57,792 nucleotides of DNA, taken from an uncultured Gammaproteobacteria bacterium (GTDB lineage: Bacteria > Pseudomonadota > Gammaproteobacteria > Steroidobacterales > Woeseiaceae). Positions 9,416-18,413 of the stretch are shown here, one piece after another. The stretch is from the NCBI GenBank assembly GCA_937899415.1, contig CALBPI010000085.1, positions 1 to 57,792 on the forward strand. The letters are read 5' to 3'. The number at the start of each line of letters is the position of its first letter. Positions within the stretch are counted from its first letter, which is position 1. The position numbers and the translations under genes are program-made. Below the pieces are notes generated by a model, which saw nothing but the letters and a program-made list of their open reading frames with translations, was not told where the DNA came from and did no database searches.

Positions 9416-10963
9416 ATGACAACACGCGCGCGCATCCGCACGGGACTGAGCATCGCCGCAGCCGCACTGGCGCTGCCGGGCTGTGTGACCAATCCCGTGA
9501 CCGGCCGCTCCGAGCTCACCATTATTTCGGCCCAGCAGGAAGTGGCCATGGGTGCCAATGCCTACGCGCCCATGCAACAGTCGCAGGGCGGGCAGTTTCG
9601 CCTCGACCCGGCTGTCGGCGAATACGTCGCGCGCGTGGGCCAGAAGATGGCCGATGTCAGCGACCGCGACCTGCCCTACGAATTCGTCGTCCTAAATAAC
9701 GGCGTGCCCAATGCCTGGGCGCTGCCGGGCGGCAAGATCGCCATCAACCGCGGTTTGTTGCTCGAGATGGACAGTGAGGCCGAACTCGCCGCCGTGCTGG
9801 GCCACGAGGTCGTGCACGCCGCGGCGAAGCACAGCGTGCGCCAGATGCAGCGCGGCATGTTGCTGCAGGCGCTTGTCGTCGGCACGGCGGTCGTCACGAG
9901 CGACTCCGACTACGGCCAACTTGCGGCGGGCGCGGCTAATGTGGGCGCCAGCCTGTTGACCTCGGCCTACAGTCGCGACGCCGAGCGCGATGCCGACCTC
10001 TACGGCATGGATTACATGGACCGCGCCGGCTACGACCCGCAGGGCGCAGTCGACCTGCAGCGCACATTCCTCGCCTTATCGGCGAATCGCCCGAGTTCAG
10101 GCCCCAGCCTGTTCGCAAGCCACCCGCCGTCAGCCGAACGTTTGGCTGCGAATACGGCCAAGGCGCAGCAACTGCCCGCGGGCGGCATCGTCGGGCGCGA
10201 CAGTTACGCGGCGGCGATGCGCACACTCACGGAAACAGCGCCGGCTTTCGAGCGCTACGACGCCGGGCGCAAGGCGCTATCCGAGAAAAAATACGACACG
10301 GCGATGCAGCACGCCCGTGCGGCCATCTTCGCCGTGCCGGCCGAAGCCAGCTTCCATGGCCTGGCCGGTGACATCGAACTGATGCGCAACGACACGTCGG
10401 ACGCGATCACGCACTACACGCGCGCGCTTGATCGCGACGCCACCTTCTTCTACTACCACCTGCAACGCGGCATCGCGCGCGAGCGCCGCGGCGCGCTCGA
10501 CGGCGCCAAGGTCGACCTCGAAAACAGCCTGCGGCTCTTCGAGACCGCGCCCGCGCAATACACGCTGGGCAAGATCGCGCTGGCACAGCGCAACACGGGC
10601 GAGGCCAGGCAGCGCTTCGCCGCCGCTGCGCAGTCGCCTGGCGACGTGGGCCTGGCCGCGCGCGGCGAGCTCATGCGCCTCGACCTCGCCAACAACCCGG
10701 GGCAATACATCAATGTCCGCACAGGCACGGACGACTCGGGCCAGCTGCTCGTGCGCGTCGAGAACCCGAACCCGCTAGCCGTACGCGGCCTCGTGTTCCG
10801 GATCCGCTATCTCGACAGCGCGAACCAGGTGCGCGACATCCAGCGCACGCTCAACGGCACGCTTTCCGCGGGCACAGGCACAACACTCTCAACGGGCCTG
10901 GGCCCATTCACGAGCGCACAACAATTCGAGGTCACGCTGGTAAGCGCGGCCCTCGCTGAGTAA
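9416..10963 (+). CDS. M48-family metalloprotease lipoprotein with TPR region
   Basis: 515 residues. The signal peptide ends in the lipobox LPGC with Cys23 as the lipidated residue. The zinc motif HEVVH is at 130-134, and a third ligand E190 lies in RDAERDAD. The C-terminal part (about 285-420) consists of TPR-like helices. This matches the BepA/YfgC and LoiP kind of periplasmic M48 protease, which helps quality control of outer-membrane proteins. GGGGGAG precedes the ATG. Only 25 bp separate it from the next gene, so it probably leads the operon 9416-14891. Confidence 0.85.
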   Translation: MTTRARIRTGLSIAAAALALPGCVTNPVTGRSELTIISAQQEVAMGANAYAPMQQSQGGQFRLDPAVGEYVARVGQKMADVSDRDLPYEFVVLNNGVPNAWALPGGKIAINRGLLLEMDSEAELAAVLGHEVVHAAAKHSVRQMQRGMLLQALVVGTAVVTSDSDYGQLAAGAANVGASLLTSAYSRDAERDADLYGMDYMDRAGYDPQGAVDLQRTFLALSANRPSSGPSLFASHPPSAERLAANTAKAQQLPAGGIVGRDSYAAAMRTLTETAPAFERYDAGRKALSEKKYDTAMQHARAAIFAVPAEASFHGLAGDIELMRNDTSDAITHYTRALDRDATFFYYHLQRGIARERRGALDGAKVDLENSLRLFETAPAQYTLGKIALAQRNTGEARQRFAAAAQSPGDVGLAARGELMRLDLANNPGQYINVRTGTDDSGQLLVRVENPNPLAVRGLVFRIRYLDSANQVRDIQRTLNGTLSAGTGTTLSTGLGPFTSAQQFEVTLVSAALAE

Positions 10964-10988
10964 CACACAAACCAACAGGGGAATCACC

Positions 10989-12158
10989 ATGGCGCAGTCT
11001 CCAATGCAGTACCTGGATAGGGCACTGGGTAAGCTACGCGACCTCGGGCTCATGCCTGAGAAAACCGAAGAGGCGCCCGTCATCGCGCTCATTGAGCGCA
11101 TCAGCGACCTCGACCCGGACCGGACGCTGGCCATCGCGCGCACGCTCAACCAGGCCTCGCTGTTCAACACCGTGGTCCGCGAGCAGATCGAAGCCATGCG
11201 TATCGGCGAGCGCTACGAGGACATCACAGGCGCATTCAACAGCATCCGTGACGACGCGCGCAGCATGGTGGAGCAGCTCGATGACGGCAAAATCGACCTC
11301 TGGGAGCGCGCCCAGAACGTATGGATGAAGGTGTCGCGCGGCGACATCCCGTCCCGCTTCAACAAGATCAAGGAGACCTACCTCGAGGTGGCCGCCGACT
11401 CGCGCGACCAGATCGAACGCGAGCGCATCATCCTCGACGCCTACCGCGACTTCCGCGGCGCACTCAAGGAATCCGAAGTGCTTTCGCTGCAGGTTCTGAA
11501 GACGGCCACGGAGAAGCTCGACACGCAAAAAGAAGCCCTGGCGTCGGCGGCCAAGGCGATCGATGAATCGAACACCGAGGACCGCGAGGCGCAGGCCAAA
11601 CTCGAGCTCAAGCGCGACGCCGAATTGCGCCGCCTGCAGCTCGTCGACGAGCGCTACCAGATCGCCAAAGACCTGGCCGACAATCTGACCATCTCCTACA
11701 ACACAAGCGAGACAGTCATGGCGCGGCTGCTGCAAACCACACACGCCAAAGAGCGCGTCTACTCGCAGGCCGTGACCTTCTTCGGCACCAACGAAACGGT
11801 GTTCACCGCACTGGCTGCATCGTTCACGGGTTTACACGGTCTGCACGAGGCGACGGAGACGCTCAACGCCATGAAGGAAGGCATCTCCGAGAGCCTCGAG
11901 GTGCTCGCCGAAGTGGGCGGCAAGGTCCAGGAGGAAGCCGTGAAAGCGGGCTACGGCCCAACCATTCGCGCAGACGCTGTGAAGGCGCTCGTCGACTCGG
12001 TCGTGAACTTCCAGGAACGCTCCGCGCAGCTCATCGAAGAGGCGCGGCAGGCCTCGACACGCAACGCCGAAGAAGTGCGGCTCGCGGTCGAGGACGGCAA
12101 GCGGCGCATGACGGAGCTGGCCAACCGCGGCCAGGGCCTGACGCTGCAGGCGGACTGA
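10989..12158 (+). CDS. Soluble coiled-coil protein, TelA-like in layout
   Basis: 389 residues, with no signal peptide or membrane helix, and highly charged and helical throughout, with coiled-coil stretches at about 130-230 and 340-389. The overall pattern (a long helical core with ALKESEVLSLQVLKTATEKL and later ETVMARLLQTTHAKERVY) recalls the toxic-anion-resistance TelA group, but I cannot confirm the family. The ATG has AGGGGA upstream. Together with the next two genes it makes a set of coiled-coil proteins of unknown role. Function is not assigned. Confidence 0.6.
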   Translation: MAQSPMQYLDRALGKLRDLGLMPEKTEEAPVIALIERISDLDPDRTLAIARTLNQASLFNTVVREQIEAMRIGERYEDITGAFNSIRDDARSMVEQLDDGKIDLWERAQNVWMKVSRGDIPSRFNKIKETYLEVAADSRDQIERERIILDAYRDFRGALKESEVLSLQVLKTATEKLDTQKEALASAAKAIDESNTEDREAQAKLELKRDAELRRLQLVDERYQIAKDLADNLTISYNTSETVMARLLQTTHAKERVYSQAVTFFGTNETVFTALAASFTGLHGLHEATETLNAMKEGISESLEVLAEVGGKVQEEAVKAGYGPTIRADAVKALVDSVVNFQERSAQLIEEARQASTRNAEEVRLAVEDGKRRMTELANRGQGLTLQAD

Positions 12159-12165
12159 CCGACCC

Positions 12166-13464
12166 GTGAACACCCCCGCCCCTGTGCCGGTCGACGAGAA
12201 CGTCGGCCTCGGCAACGTCCTGCTGGCCATGGACGTGGTCGACACGCTGCGCCACGAGCAGCGTGTCGTCTCGGAGGCGTTGGGTGAGGAAGCCCGCGAA
12301 CAGGCGCTCGTAAACCGCGTGCGCCGCGCCTACCGGGCGCAGGGCATCGAGGTCAGCGACGCGCTGATTGCAGAAGGCGTCGCCAAGCTCAAGGAACAGC
12401 AGTTCGACTACACGCCACCCCCACCGGGCCTTGGCACAGGACTCGCCAAAGCCTGGATCAACCGCGGCCGAATTGGCACAGGGCTGGCCGCCGTCGCGCT
12501 GCTCGTGGGTGTTATCGGTAGCGGCTGGTGGGGCTTCGTGGAACGTCCGGCGCAGAAGCGCCTGGCCACACTCGTCTCGTCCACGGACGCGGGCATCGCC
12601 GACGCCACGCGCCAGCTCACGTTGCTCGAGGAGCGGCGCAAGACACTGGCCGCGCGCATCGAGACCGAGCGGAATGCGCGCACGCCGCAGCCCGCGCAGG
12701 CCGCAGTGACGACCGAGCTCGACAACGCCACCCAAGACCTGGCGAACGCCGCCTCGGCACTGACACAAGCGGCAACCTTCGCCCAGGTGGCCCGTAACCG
12801 CGAGCCCGAAAACAAGGCAATGGCGCAGTCGCGCAGCGACCAGCTCACGCGGCAACGCGTGCTGTTGACCACGGCCGGCAACGAACTCGGCAATGCCGAG
12901 CGCGCGCTGGGTGGCCTCGACGCGCTGCGGACCTTGCCCGAGACCATCACGACCCTGCGCGACGAGGCGCTTGCCGCGGCGGCCACCGGAGACGCGCGCA
13001 CGCGCATTGGCAACACGGCGTCCGATGCGCTCTCGGCGCTCAGCCGCGGCGAGGCCAGCCTGGCGCAAACGGGCGTGTCGAGCCTGCGCAGCATGATCGA
13101 GATGCTGCAGCAGGAGCTTGAGGTGCGCATCGTGTCGCGCCCGGGCGTGCTCTCGGGCGTCATTCGCACGCCCAACGACAACCGGCGCATCAACAACTAC
13201 TACCTCGTCGTTGAAGCCGTCGACGGCGCGGGCAGCCCCGCACGGCTCGCCATCGAATCTGAGGAAGACGGCACGACGCGTACCGTGGCGCTCTGGGCCG
13301 CGCGCGTTTCCGAGTCGACCTTCAACGGTGTGCGACGAGACAAACAGGACGACGGGATCATTCAGAACGATGCCGCGGGCGCCAAGCCGCGCGGCCACCT
13401 GGAGATTGACTGGTCGCTGCCGCGCTCGGGCGGCTTCATTCACACCTGGGAGAACCCGCGGTGA
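12166..13464 (+). CDS. Single-pass membrane coiled-coil protein, DUF6384-like
   Basis: 432 residues from a GTG start, seven bases after the previous stop. The cytoplasmic N-terminal part (about 1-95, with LLAMDVVDTLRHEQ) resembles the DUF6384 family. One membrane helix follows (about 105-125), then a long helical region (about 130-310). A beta-rich C-terminal domain (about 315-432) has the pattern NNYYLVVEAVD...LAIESEEDG. The topology suggests a membrane anchor that links a cytoplasmic helix to an outer domain, or the reverse. Function is unknown. Confidence 0.6.
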   Translation: MNTPAPVPVDENVGLGNVLLAMDVVDTLRHEQRVVSEALGEEAREQALVNRVRRAYRAQGIEVSDALIAEGVAKLKEQQFDYTPPPPGLGTGLAKAWINRGRIGTGLAAVALLVGVIGSGWWGFVERPAQKRLATLVSSTDAGIADATRQLTLLEERRKTLAARIETERNARTPQPAQAAVTTELDNATQDLANAASALTQAATFAQVARNREPENKAMAQSRSDQLTRQRVLLTTAGNELGNAERALGGLDALRTLPETITTLRDEALAAAATGDARTRIGNTASDALSALSRGEASLAQTGVSSLRSMIEMLQQELEVRIVSRPGVLSGVIRTPNDNRRINNYYLVVEAVDGAGSPARLAIESEEDGTTRTVALWAARVSESTFNGVRRDKQDDGIIQNDAAGAKPRGHLEIDWSLPRSGGFIHTWENPR

Positions 13465-14891
13465 GTTCCGGGCGCGAGTTGTTACAAGCCATCGAGGGCG
13501 CGCTCGGCGAGAGCCGCACGGCGTTCCGTGCGCTTGATCTGGAGATGCAACGCCGCAGCGCGGCGCTGGGCCGCACACGCGGGCGTGAGGCCTCGCTGTA
13601 CCGTCAGCTCGCAGCATTACGGCTGGCCGATGTGGCCGACGGCGAATTCGGCGAATCGATGTCGCGCGCCGAGCGCCAGGCCGCGGCTATTCTCGATCGC
13701 CGCGACGCGAGTGCGGCCGAGCTCAACACGCGTATCGATGCTGCCGAAGCCGAACTGGCCGGGCACGAGACCGAACGAGAAGGCGCGGCCACGACGCGCG
13801 ACGAGGCGGCCCTCGCGCTGGACGCACTGCTCGATGACGTCGACACGAAGCTCAGTGCCAACCCGGATTACCAGCAGCGCGTCGCCGACGTGCAGCAAGC
13901 CATCGAGACGGCAGCCAACGCGGCGGCCAAGACGGCCGAGGTCGAGGCGCGCCGTGACGACAAGCGCCAGCCGTTTGATGCCGACCCGCTGTTCGTCTAC
14001 CTCTGGGCGCGCCGCTACGGCACACCCGACTACCGCGCCAACCTCATCGCGCGTTTCTTTGACCGGCTCGTCGCCCGTCATGTGCGCTATGAGCCCGCGC
14101 GCCGCAAGTACTACGCCCTCACGGAAATCCCGCGGCGGCTGCGCGCGCACACCGCGCGCATGGAAGCGGCGGCCGAAACTGCGGCAGAGTCCCTGTCCGA
14201 CTTCGAACGTGACGCCGACCTCGCCGCGGGTGCTGAGCCGGTTGAAGACGCGCTTGAGGCCGCGCAGGCGCGCTGCGACGGCATCGATGCCACGATCGAG
14301 GCTAACGAATCCGCGCTCAACACGCTCTACGCCGAACGCGATGCGTTTGCCGAGGCCCGCGACCCGCACTGGGCCGAAGCCATGGCGCTGCTCGACAAGG
14401 CCATGCGCGCAGAACCCATCGGCGAGTTACGTCGTGAGGCGCTGATGACACCCGCCATTGAGGACGACGACCTCGTGGATTCACTGGAGGCACTGCTCGA
14501 GCAGCAGGAAGAACTGGGCGGCTATCTCGAAGACCACCGTGACCTGCACGCCAAGCGCGCACGACGCGTGGACTCGCTCTCCGCCATTCGTAGGCGCTAC
14601 AAGTCGAAGCGCTTCGATTCACCCCACAGCCGCATTCGCGACCGTCGCGAAATCGAGGACATGCTGGCGGGCTTCCTGGCGGGACTCGTGACCAGCGACG
14701 GCTTGTGGCGCGCCATCCGCCATGCACAGCGCTTCAAGCGCCCGCCCAAGACGACCTCGGGCGGCCTGCCCCGGGGCGTCAAAATCCGCTTCCCACGCAG
14801 CGGCGGGGGGGGAGGCAGTTTCGGTGGCGGCAGCTTCGGCGGCGGCGGCGGTTTCGGCGGCGGCGGCTTCAGCAGCTCGGGCGGTTTCTAA
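13461..14891 (+). CDS. Coiled-coil protein with Gly/Phe/Ser-rich tail, unknown function
   Basis: 476 residues. The GTG start overlaps the previous stop by 4 bp (GTGA), so translation is probably coupled. It has no signal peptide or membrane helix. Long coiled coils occupy about 1-170 and 235-390; between them is a compact segment, FDADPLFVYLWARRYGTPDY. The last 30 residues are almost only Gly, Ser and Phe (FGGGSFGGGGGF type). Such tails are known from TPM-domain/YgcG proteins, but no TPM domain is present. The family is not recognised. Confidence 0.6.
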   Translation: MSSGRELLQAIEGALGESRTAFRALDLEMQRRSAALGRTRGREASLYRQLAALRLADVADGEFGESMSRAERQAAAILDRRDASAAELNTRIDAAEAELAGHETEREGAATTRDEAALALDALLDDVDTKLSANPDYQQRVADVQQAIETAANAAAKTAEVEARRDDKRQPFDADPLFVYLWARRYGTPDYRANLIARFFDRLVARHVRYEPARRKYYALTEIPRRLRAHTARMEAAAETAAESLSDFERDADLAAGAEPVEDALEAAQARCDGIDATIEANESALNTLYAERDAFAEARDPHWAEAMALLDKAMRAEPIGELRREALMTPAIEDDDLVDSLEALLEQQEELGGYLEDHRDLHAKRARRVDSLSAIRRRYKSKRFDSPHSRIRDRREIEDMLAGFLAGLVTSDGLWRAIRHAQRFKRPPKTTSGGLPRGVKIRFPRSGGGGGSFGGGSFGGGGGFGGGGFSSSGGF

Positions 14892-15251
14892 GCCCGACCC
14901 GGCGCCCTGCACCACTGCGGTGCGCCCCCAAAACCCACTGCACCATGGCGCGCCAGATCACACCGGTTCGCGTGCTCGCGCCACGATGCGCCCTAGCGGG
15001 TAAGCCGCTGACTCAAAAGATAAATTCGGAATACCGGGCGCGCCTCAATGAGTTGGCACGTCGCTTGCTCTAGTAAAGACAGGCGGCTGCAATGCCGCAT
15101 CGACTTGCCGGCGCGGGACGCCACCTAAAGGTACGCCCCCCGTCATCTGAACGTACGTCTCGCGTCGGCAAACCAAACCCCCCAGGCAGGCCCGGCCGCG
15201 AGTGGACGTGCTCGCGGTTCGGGCAGCGGGTCACCCTCCACCCCGTCGAAT
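14892..15251. other. Non-coding gap between convergent genes
   Basis: 360 bp between the Gly-tail gene and the convergent acyltransferase. I see no gene with a ribosome binding site and no strong terminator. A weak hairpin GCACC-ACTGC-GGTGC lies about 30 bp after the stop. Small open frames here have no recognisable content. Confidence 0.4.
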
Positions 15252-16865
15252 TCAGTCTGCAGCCGGCCGCGTGTCGCCGTTGAGCGGTGTCACTGATGCG
15301 GACTTGGGCGCACTGGGCTCGGCGGGCTTGGCTTCGGCCTTGGCTGCCTTGGGCTTTGCCGCTTTCTTCTTTGTCTTGCGCTTCGCAGCCGTTTTGCTGG
15401 CGGGCTTGACCGTGGGCTTCTCGACAGGCTTCTCAACAGGCTTCTTCGCCGCGGCACCGACCGTAGCCGCGTACATTTCGTCGAACGATTCCTGCAGGCA
15501 GGACATGTAGAAGGCCGGGTCCGGCATCATCTCGCGGCAGGCCACGATGCTGATCGCGATCATGCCGTTGTAGCTGACGACGGGGTGGAACAGGCCGACA
15601 CCGTGGACCACGGGGCCCATGCCGAAATTAGCCACCATCTTCGAACCCATCGAGTACAGCGGCACGTTGACGCCGGGCACGTTACTGATCACGGTGTTGA
15701 AGACCGGTTTCACTGACTCGGCCATGCGCATGCGGCCGTAGGCACGCACCGCGAGACCGGCCACCGTCGAGGGCAGGAAGTCTGCAGCGCTCGCCATAAG
15801 ATCGGGCCCGAGCGTGAAGGTCATCTTTTTGGCGTTGTCGCTGCCTTCGTGTACCGCGAGCAGGCGCTCGACAGGATCCTCGATGTCGCTGCGCACGGGC
15901 AGGCTCATGGCTGCGACCAGGTTGCCCTCGGCGCGTATCTTGTCCTGTGGGCGAATCGACATGGGCGCCATCGCCACCAGTGATTCTTCGGGCAGCTCAT
16001 GCTTGGCCTGCAGGTACTTGCGTAGTGCGCCGCCGCAGATGGCGACGACGACGTCATTGAGCTTGATGCCTTCGCGCGAATTCTTGATGGCCTTGATGTC
16101 ATCAAGCTTGAACGCCAGCGCATCGAACACGCGGTTTGGTGACACGTTGTCGTTGAAGCGCGTACGCGGCACCGGCGGCGTCGGTTTGATCTGCTTGGTG
16201 GCCATGCCGCCGGCCAGCCTGCCCAGCGAGGGCAGCGCGCGCGCCGCCGTGCGGGCCAAACGAACGGGACCTGTCGCTGTGCGCTGCGCCGTGCGGGCGA
16301 GCAGCTCCAGGCCTGTGGGCTGGCGCTCAGGCACCCAGCGACCCGAATCGTCGTTGACCTCGGCGTCGGGCGTCGGGTCGTGCAGGGCCGCCGCAATCTC
16401 GGCGCCCGACACGCCGTCAATGGCGGCGTGGTGGATTTTGCTCACGACGGCGAAGCTGCCCGGCGGAATGCCATCGACGGCATCGAGGCCCTCAATGACC
16501 GTCACTTCCCAAAGCGGGCGATTCATATCGAGTGCACGAGCATGCAGGCGCGCGGCCTGGATGCAGAGTTGGCGCCAGTCACCGGGCTGCGGCAGCGCGA
16601 TGTGCCGAATGTGGAATTCGAGGTCGAAATCCGGGTCTTCGATCCAGTACGGATGGTCGAGCGACAGTGGCACGCGGGCGAGGCGTTGCCGGAACACACG
16701 CGCGCGGTGCAGTCGCTGCTCATAGAAGGACAGGATGTCCTTGAAGCGCACGTGCCCGCCGGGGGCCGTCGACTGATCGTAGATACAAAGGCTGCCGATG
16801 TGCATCGGCGTGTTGGTCGTTTCGAGGTAAAGGAACGACGCGTCGAGACCGGTGAGCTGGTGCAT
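15252..16865 (-). CDS. Wax ester synthase/diacylglycerol acyltransferase (WS/DGAT)
   Basis: 537 residues. The active-site motif HHxxxDG is present as HHAAIDG at 145-151, with the N-terminal signature MHQLTGLDASFLYLET and the late motif ISNVPGV. Such enzymes join a fatty acyl-CoA to a fatty alcohol or diacylglycerol to make storage lipid. The catalytic part ends near residue 465; the last 70 residues are rich in Lys, Ala and Pro (KPVEKPVEKP, AAKRKTKKKAAKPKAAK), a tail not needed by the fold. The gene stands alone, 99 bp after the sensor kinase gene on the same strand. Confidence 0.87.
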   Translation of the reverse strand: MHQLTGLDASFLYLETTNTPMHIGSLCIYDQSTAPGGHVRFKDILSFYEQRLHRARVFRQRLARVPLSLDHPYWIEDPDFDLEFHIRHIALPQPGDWRQLCIQAARLHARALDMNRPLWEVTVIEGLDAVDGIPPGSFAVVSKIHHAAIDGVSGAEIAAALHDPTPDAEVNDDSGRWVPERQPTGLELLARTAQRTATGPVRLARTAARALPSLGRLAGGMATKQIKPTPPVPRTRFNDNVSPNRVFDALAFKLDDIKAIKNSREGIKLNDVVVAICGGALRKYLQAKHELPEESLVAMAPMSIRPQDKIRAEGNLVAAMSLPVRSDIEDPVERLLAVHEGSDNAKKMTFTLGPDLMASAADFLPSTVAGLAVRAYGRMRMAESVKPVFNTVISNVPGVNVPLYSMGSKMVANFGMGPVVHGVGLFHPVVSYNGMIAISIVACREMMPDPAFYMSCLQESFDEMYAATVGAAAKKPVEKPVEKPTVKPASKTAAKRKTKKKAAKPKAAKAEAKPAEPSAPKSASVTPLNGDTRPAAD

Positions 16866-16964
16866 GACAGTAATTCGGTTGCGGAGCCGAGGTGCCCAAG
16901 CGGGCGGTCTGCCAGTATAGCAGGCGCTCGCGCCTGCGCTGTTTGGACTGCGAATGCAGCGTTT

Positions 16965-18413
16965 TCAGGCTGCTGCGGGCAGGTCGAATCGCACCTCGGT
17001 ACCACGCTCGGGCGCACTGTCGACGGTGACCGGGGCCTCATGCAGGTCGAGGATCTTCTTGACGATGGCAAGCCCAAGTCCTGTCGCCGACGCCTTGCCC
17101 GCCCTGCCCGGCACGGCGTAGTGGCGGTCGAACACGTGCGGCAGGTGAGCACTGTCGATCCCACTGCCAGTGTCAGCCACGGCGATGGCGCAGCGCTTCA
17201 CGTGCGGCTCGACGACGATGTCGACGCGGCCGCCGTCGGGCGTGTGCTTGAGCGCATTATCGATAAGGTTCTCGAGCACGCGCTGGATCAGGCCGATGTC
17301 GGCCAGCACGGTGACGGGCGCCTCGGGCGGCGCCACACGCAGCGCGATGCCCGCATCGCGGGCGCGCAAGGCGAACTCCTGCGCCACGTCGTTGGCCAAC
17401 TCCGCGAGACAGAACGGCTCGGGCTGCGGCGTGATGCTGCCGGCATCGAGGCGGCTCAGATCGAAGAGGTCACTGACCAGGGTGCTCAGGCGATCGGCGT
17501 TGCGCTGCGCCGTTGCCAGCAGCTCACGGCGCTGGTTCGCGTCGAGCGTGGCGTCCTTGATCACGAGCGTGTCGATGTAGCCCCGCATCGACGCGAGCGG
17601 CGTGCGCAGGTCGTGCGATACATTGCCGATGAGTTCACGGCGCAGTCGATCGGCGTCGCGGAGCTGGCGAACCTGGCCCACGATGCGCTCTGACATGGTG
17701 TCGAACGCGCGGTCGAGTCGCGTGAGCTCATCGCCGTGATCGACACGATTCGGGCCCGCGTTGCCGTCCGCGCGAAATGCGTCGACCTTGGCCGTGAGGC
17801 GACCGAGCCGCCGTGTCACGCGACGGAACAAGGCCCAGCCCGTGACCAGCGCACCTGCGAGTGTCAGCGCGATAGCCGCGATCACAATGCGCTGCTGGTA
17901 CCCACCCGCCACAGCGGCGGCGGTTGTCTCGTAAGCCGTGCCACCAAGAATCACGTAGACGTAGCCGGCCAGCGCGCCAGCGTCGGTAACCGGGTGCGCC
18001 GAGAACACGCGCTGCGTGCCGGTGCCGCGCGGGTCGTCGCCGAGCACCGGCAGACGCGCATCACCCGCAACGAGTGACGTGACGGGCGCGACGTCGACGC
18101 GGTCAAGTGCGTCCTGCGCGGGCGCCGGGAACAGCACCTGACCGGCCGTATCGAGCAGATAAATCTCGGCGCTCGGGTTTACGATCATGGCGCGCTCGGC
18201 GAGCACGCGCAGCGCCGCCTCATCGGGCGCACCGTCGCGAATCAGCGGCGCGCTGTCGGCGACGTACATGGCGATGGGGGCATTAAGCCGCTGCGTGAGC
18301 TCGAGGTGGTAGCGCTCGCTGCTGGCACTTTCGGCCCAGTAGAACAGCGCACCGACGGCCACGAGCAAGGCCGTGAAGCCAAAGGCGAACTTGAGGTGTA
18401 GCGGCGCGTTCAT
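16965..18413 (-). CDS. Sensor histidine kinase (OmpR-partner type)
   Basis: 482 residues. A membrane helix lies at about 8-27, a periplasmic sensor domain at about 28-172 (containing YLLDTAGQVLF), a second helix at about 175-195, then HAMP. The H-box NVSHDLRTPLASM has the phosphorylated histidine at 267. The N-box NLIDNALKHTPDGG and the G-boxes DTGSGID and GLGLAIVKK are intact. Its start overlaps the response regulator stop by 4 bp (ATGA), so regulator and kinase form one transcript. The stimulus is unknown. Confidence 0.87.
   Translation of the reverse strand: MNAPLHLKFAFGFTALLVAVGALFYWAESASSERYHLELTQRLNAPIAMYVADSAPLIRDGAPDEAALRVLAERAMIVNPSAEIYLLDTAGQVLFPAPAQDALDRVDVAPVTSLVAGDARLPVLGDDPRGTGTQRVFSAHPVTDAGALAGYVYVILGGTAYETTAAAVAGGYQQRIVIAAIALTLAGALVTGWALFRRVTRRLGRLTAKVDAFRADGNAGPNRVDHGDELTRLDRAFDTMSERIVGQVRQLRDADRLRRELIGNVSHDLRTPLASMRGYIDTLVIKDATLDANQRRELLATAQRNADRLSTLVSDLFDLSRLDAGSITPQPEPFCLAELANDVAQEFALRARDAGIALRVAPPEAPVTVLADIGLIQRVLENLIDNALKHTPDGGRVDIVVEPHVKRCAIAVADTGSGIDSAHLPHVFDRHYAVPGRAGKASATGLGLAIVKKILDLHEAPVTVDSAPERGTEVRFDLPAAA

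Noticed and set aside
12031-13617. 528-codon frame antisense to the DUF6384-like gene
   Set aside because: The sense frame has coupled starts (GTGA) and a clear membrane helix; the antisense frame has neither motif nor start signal.
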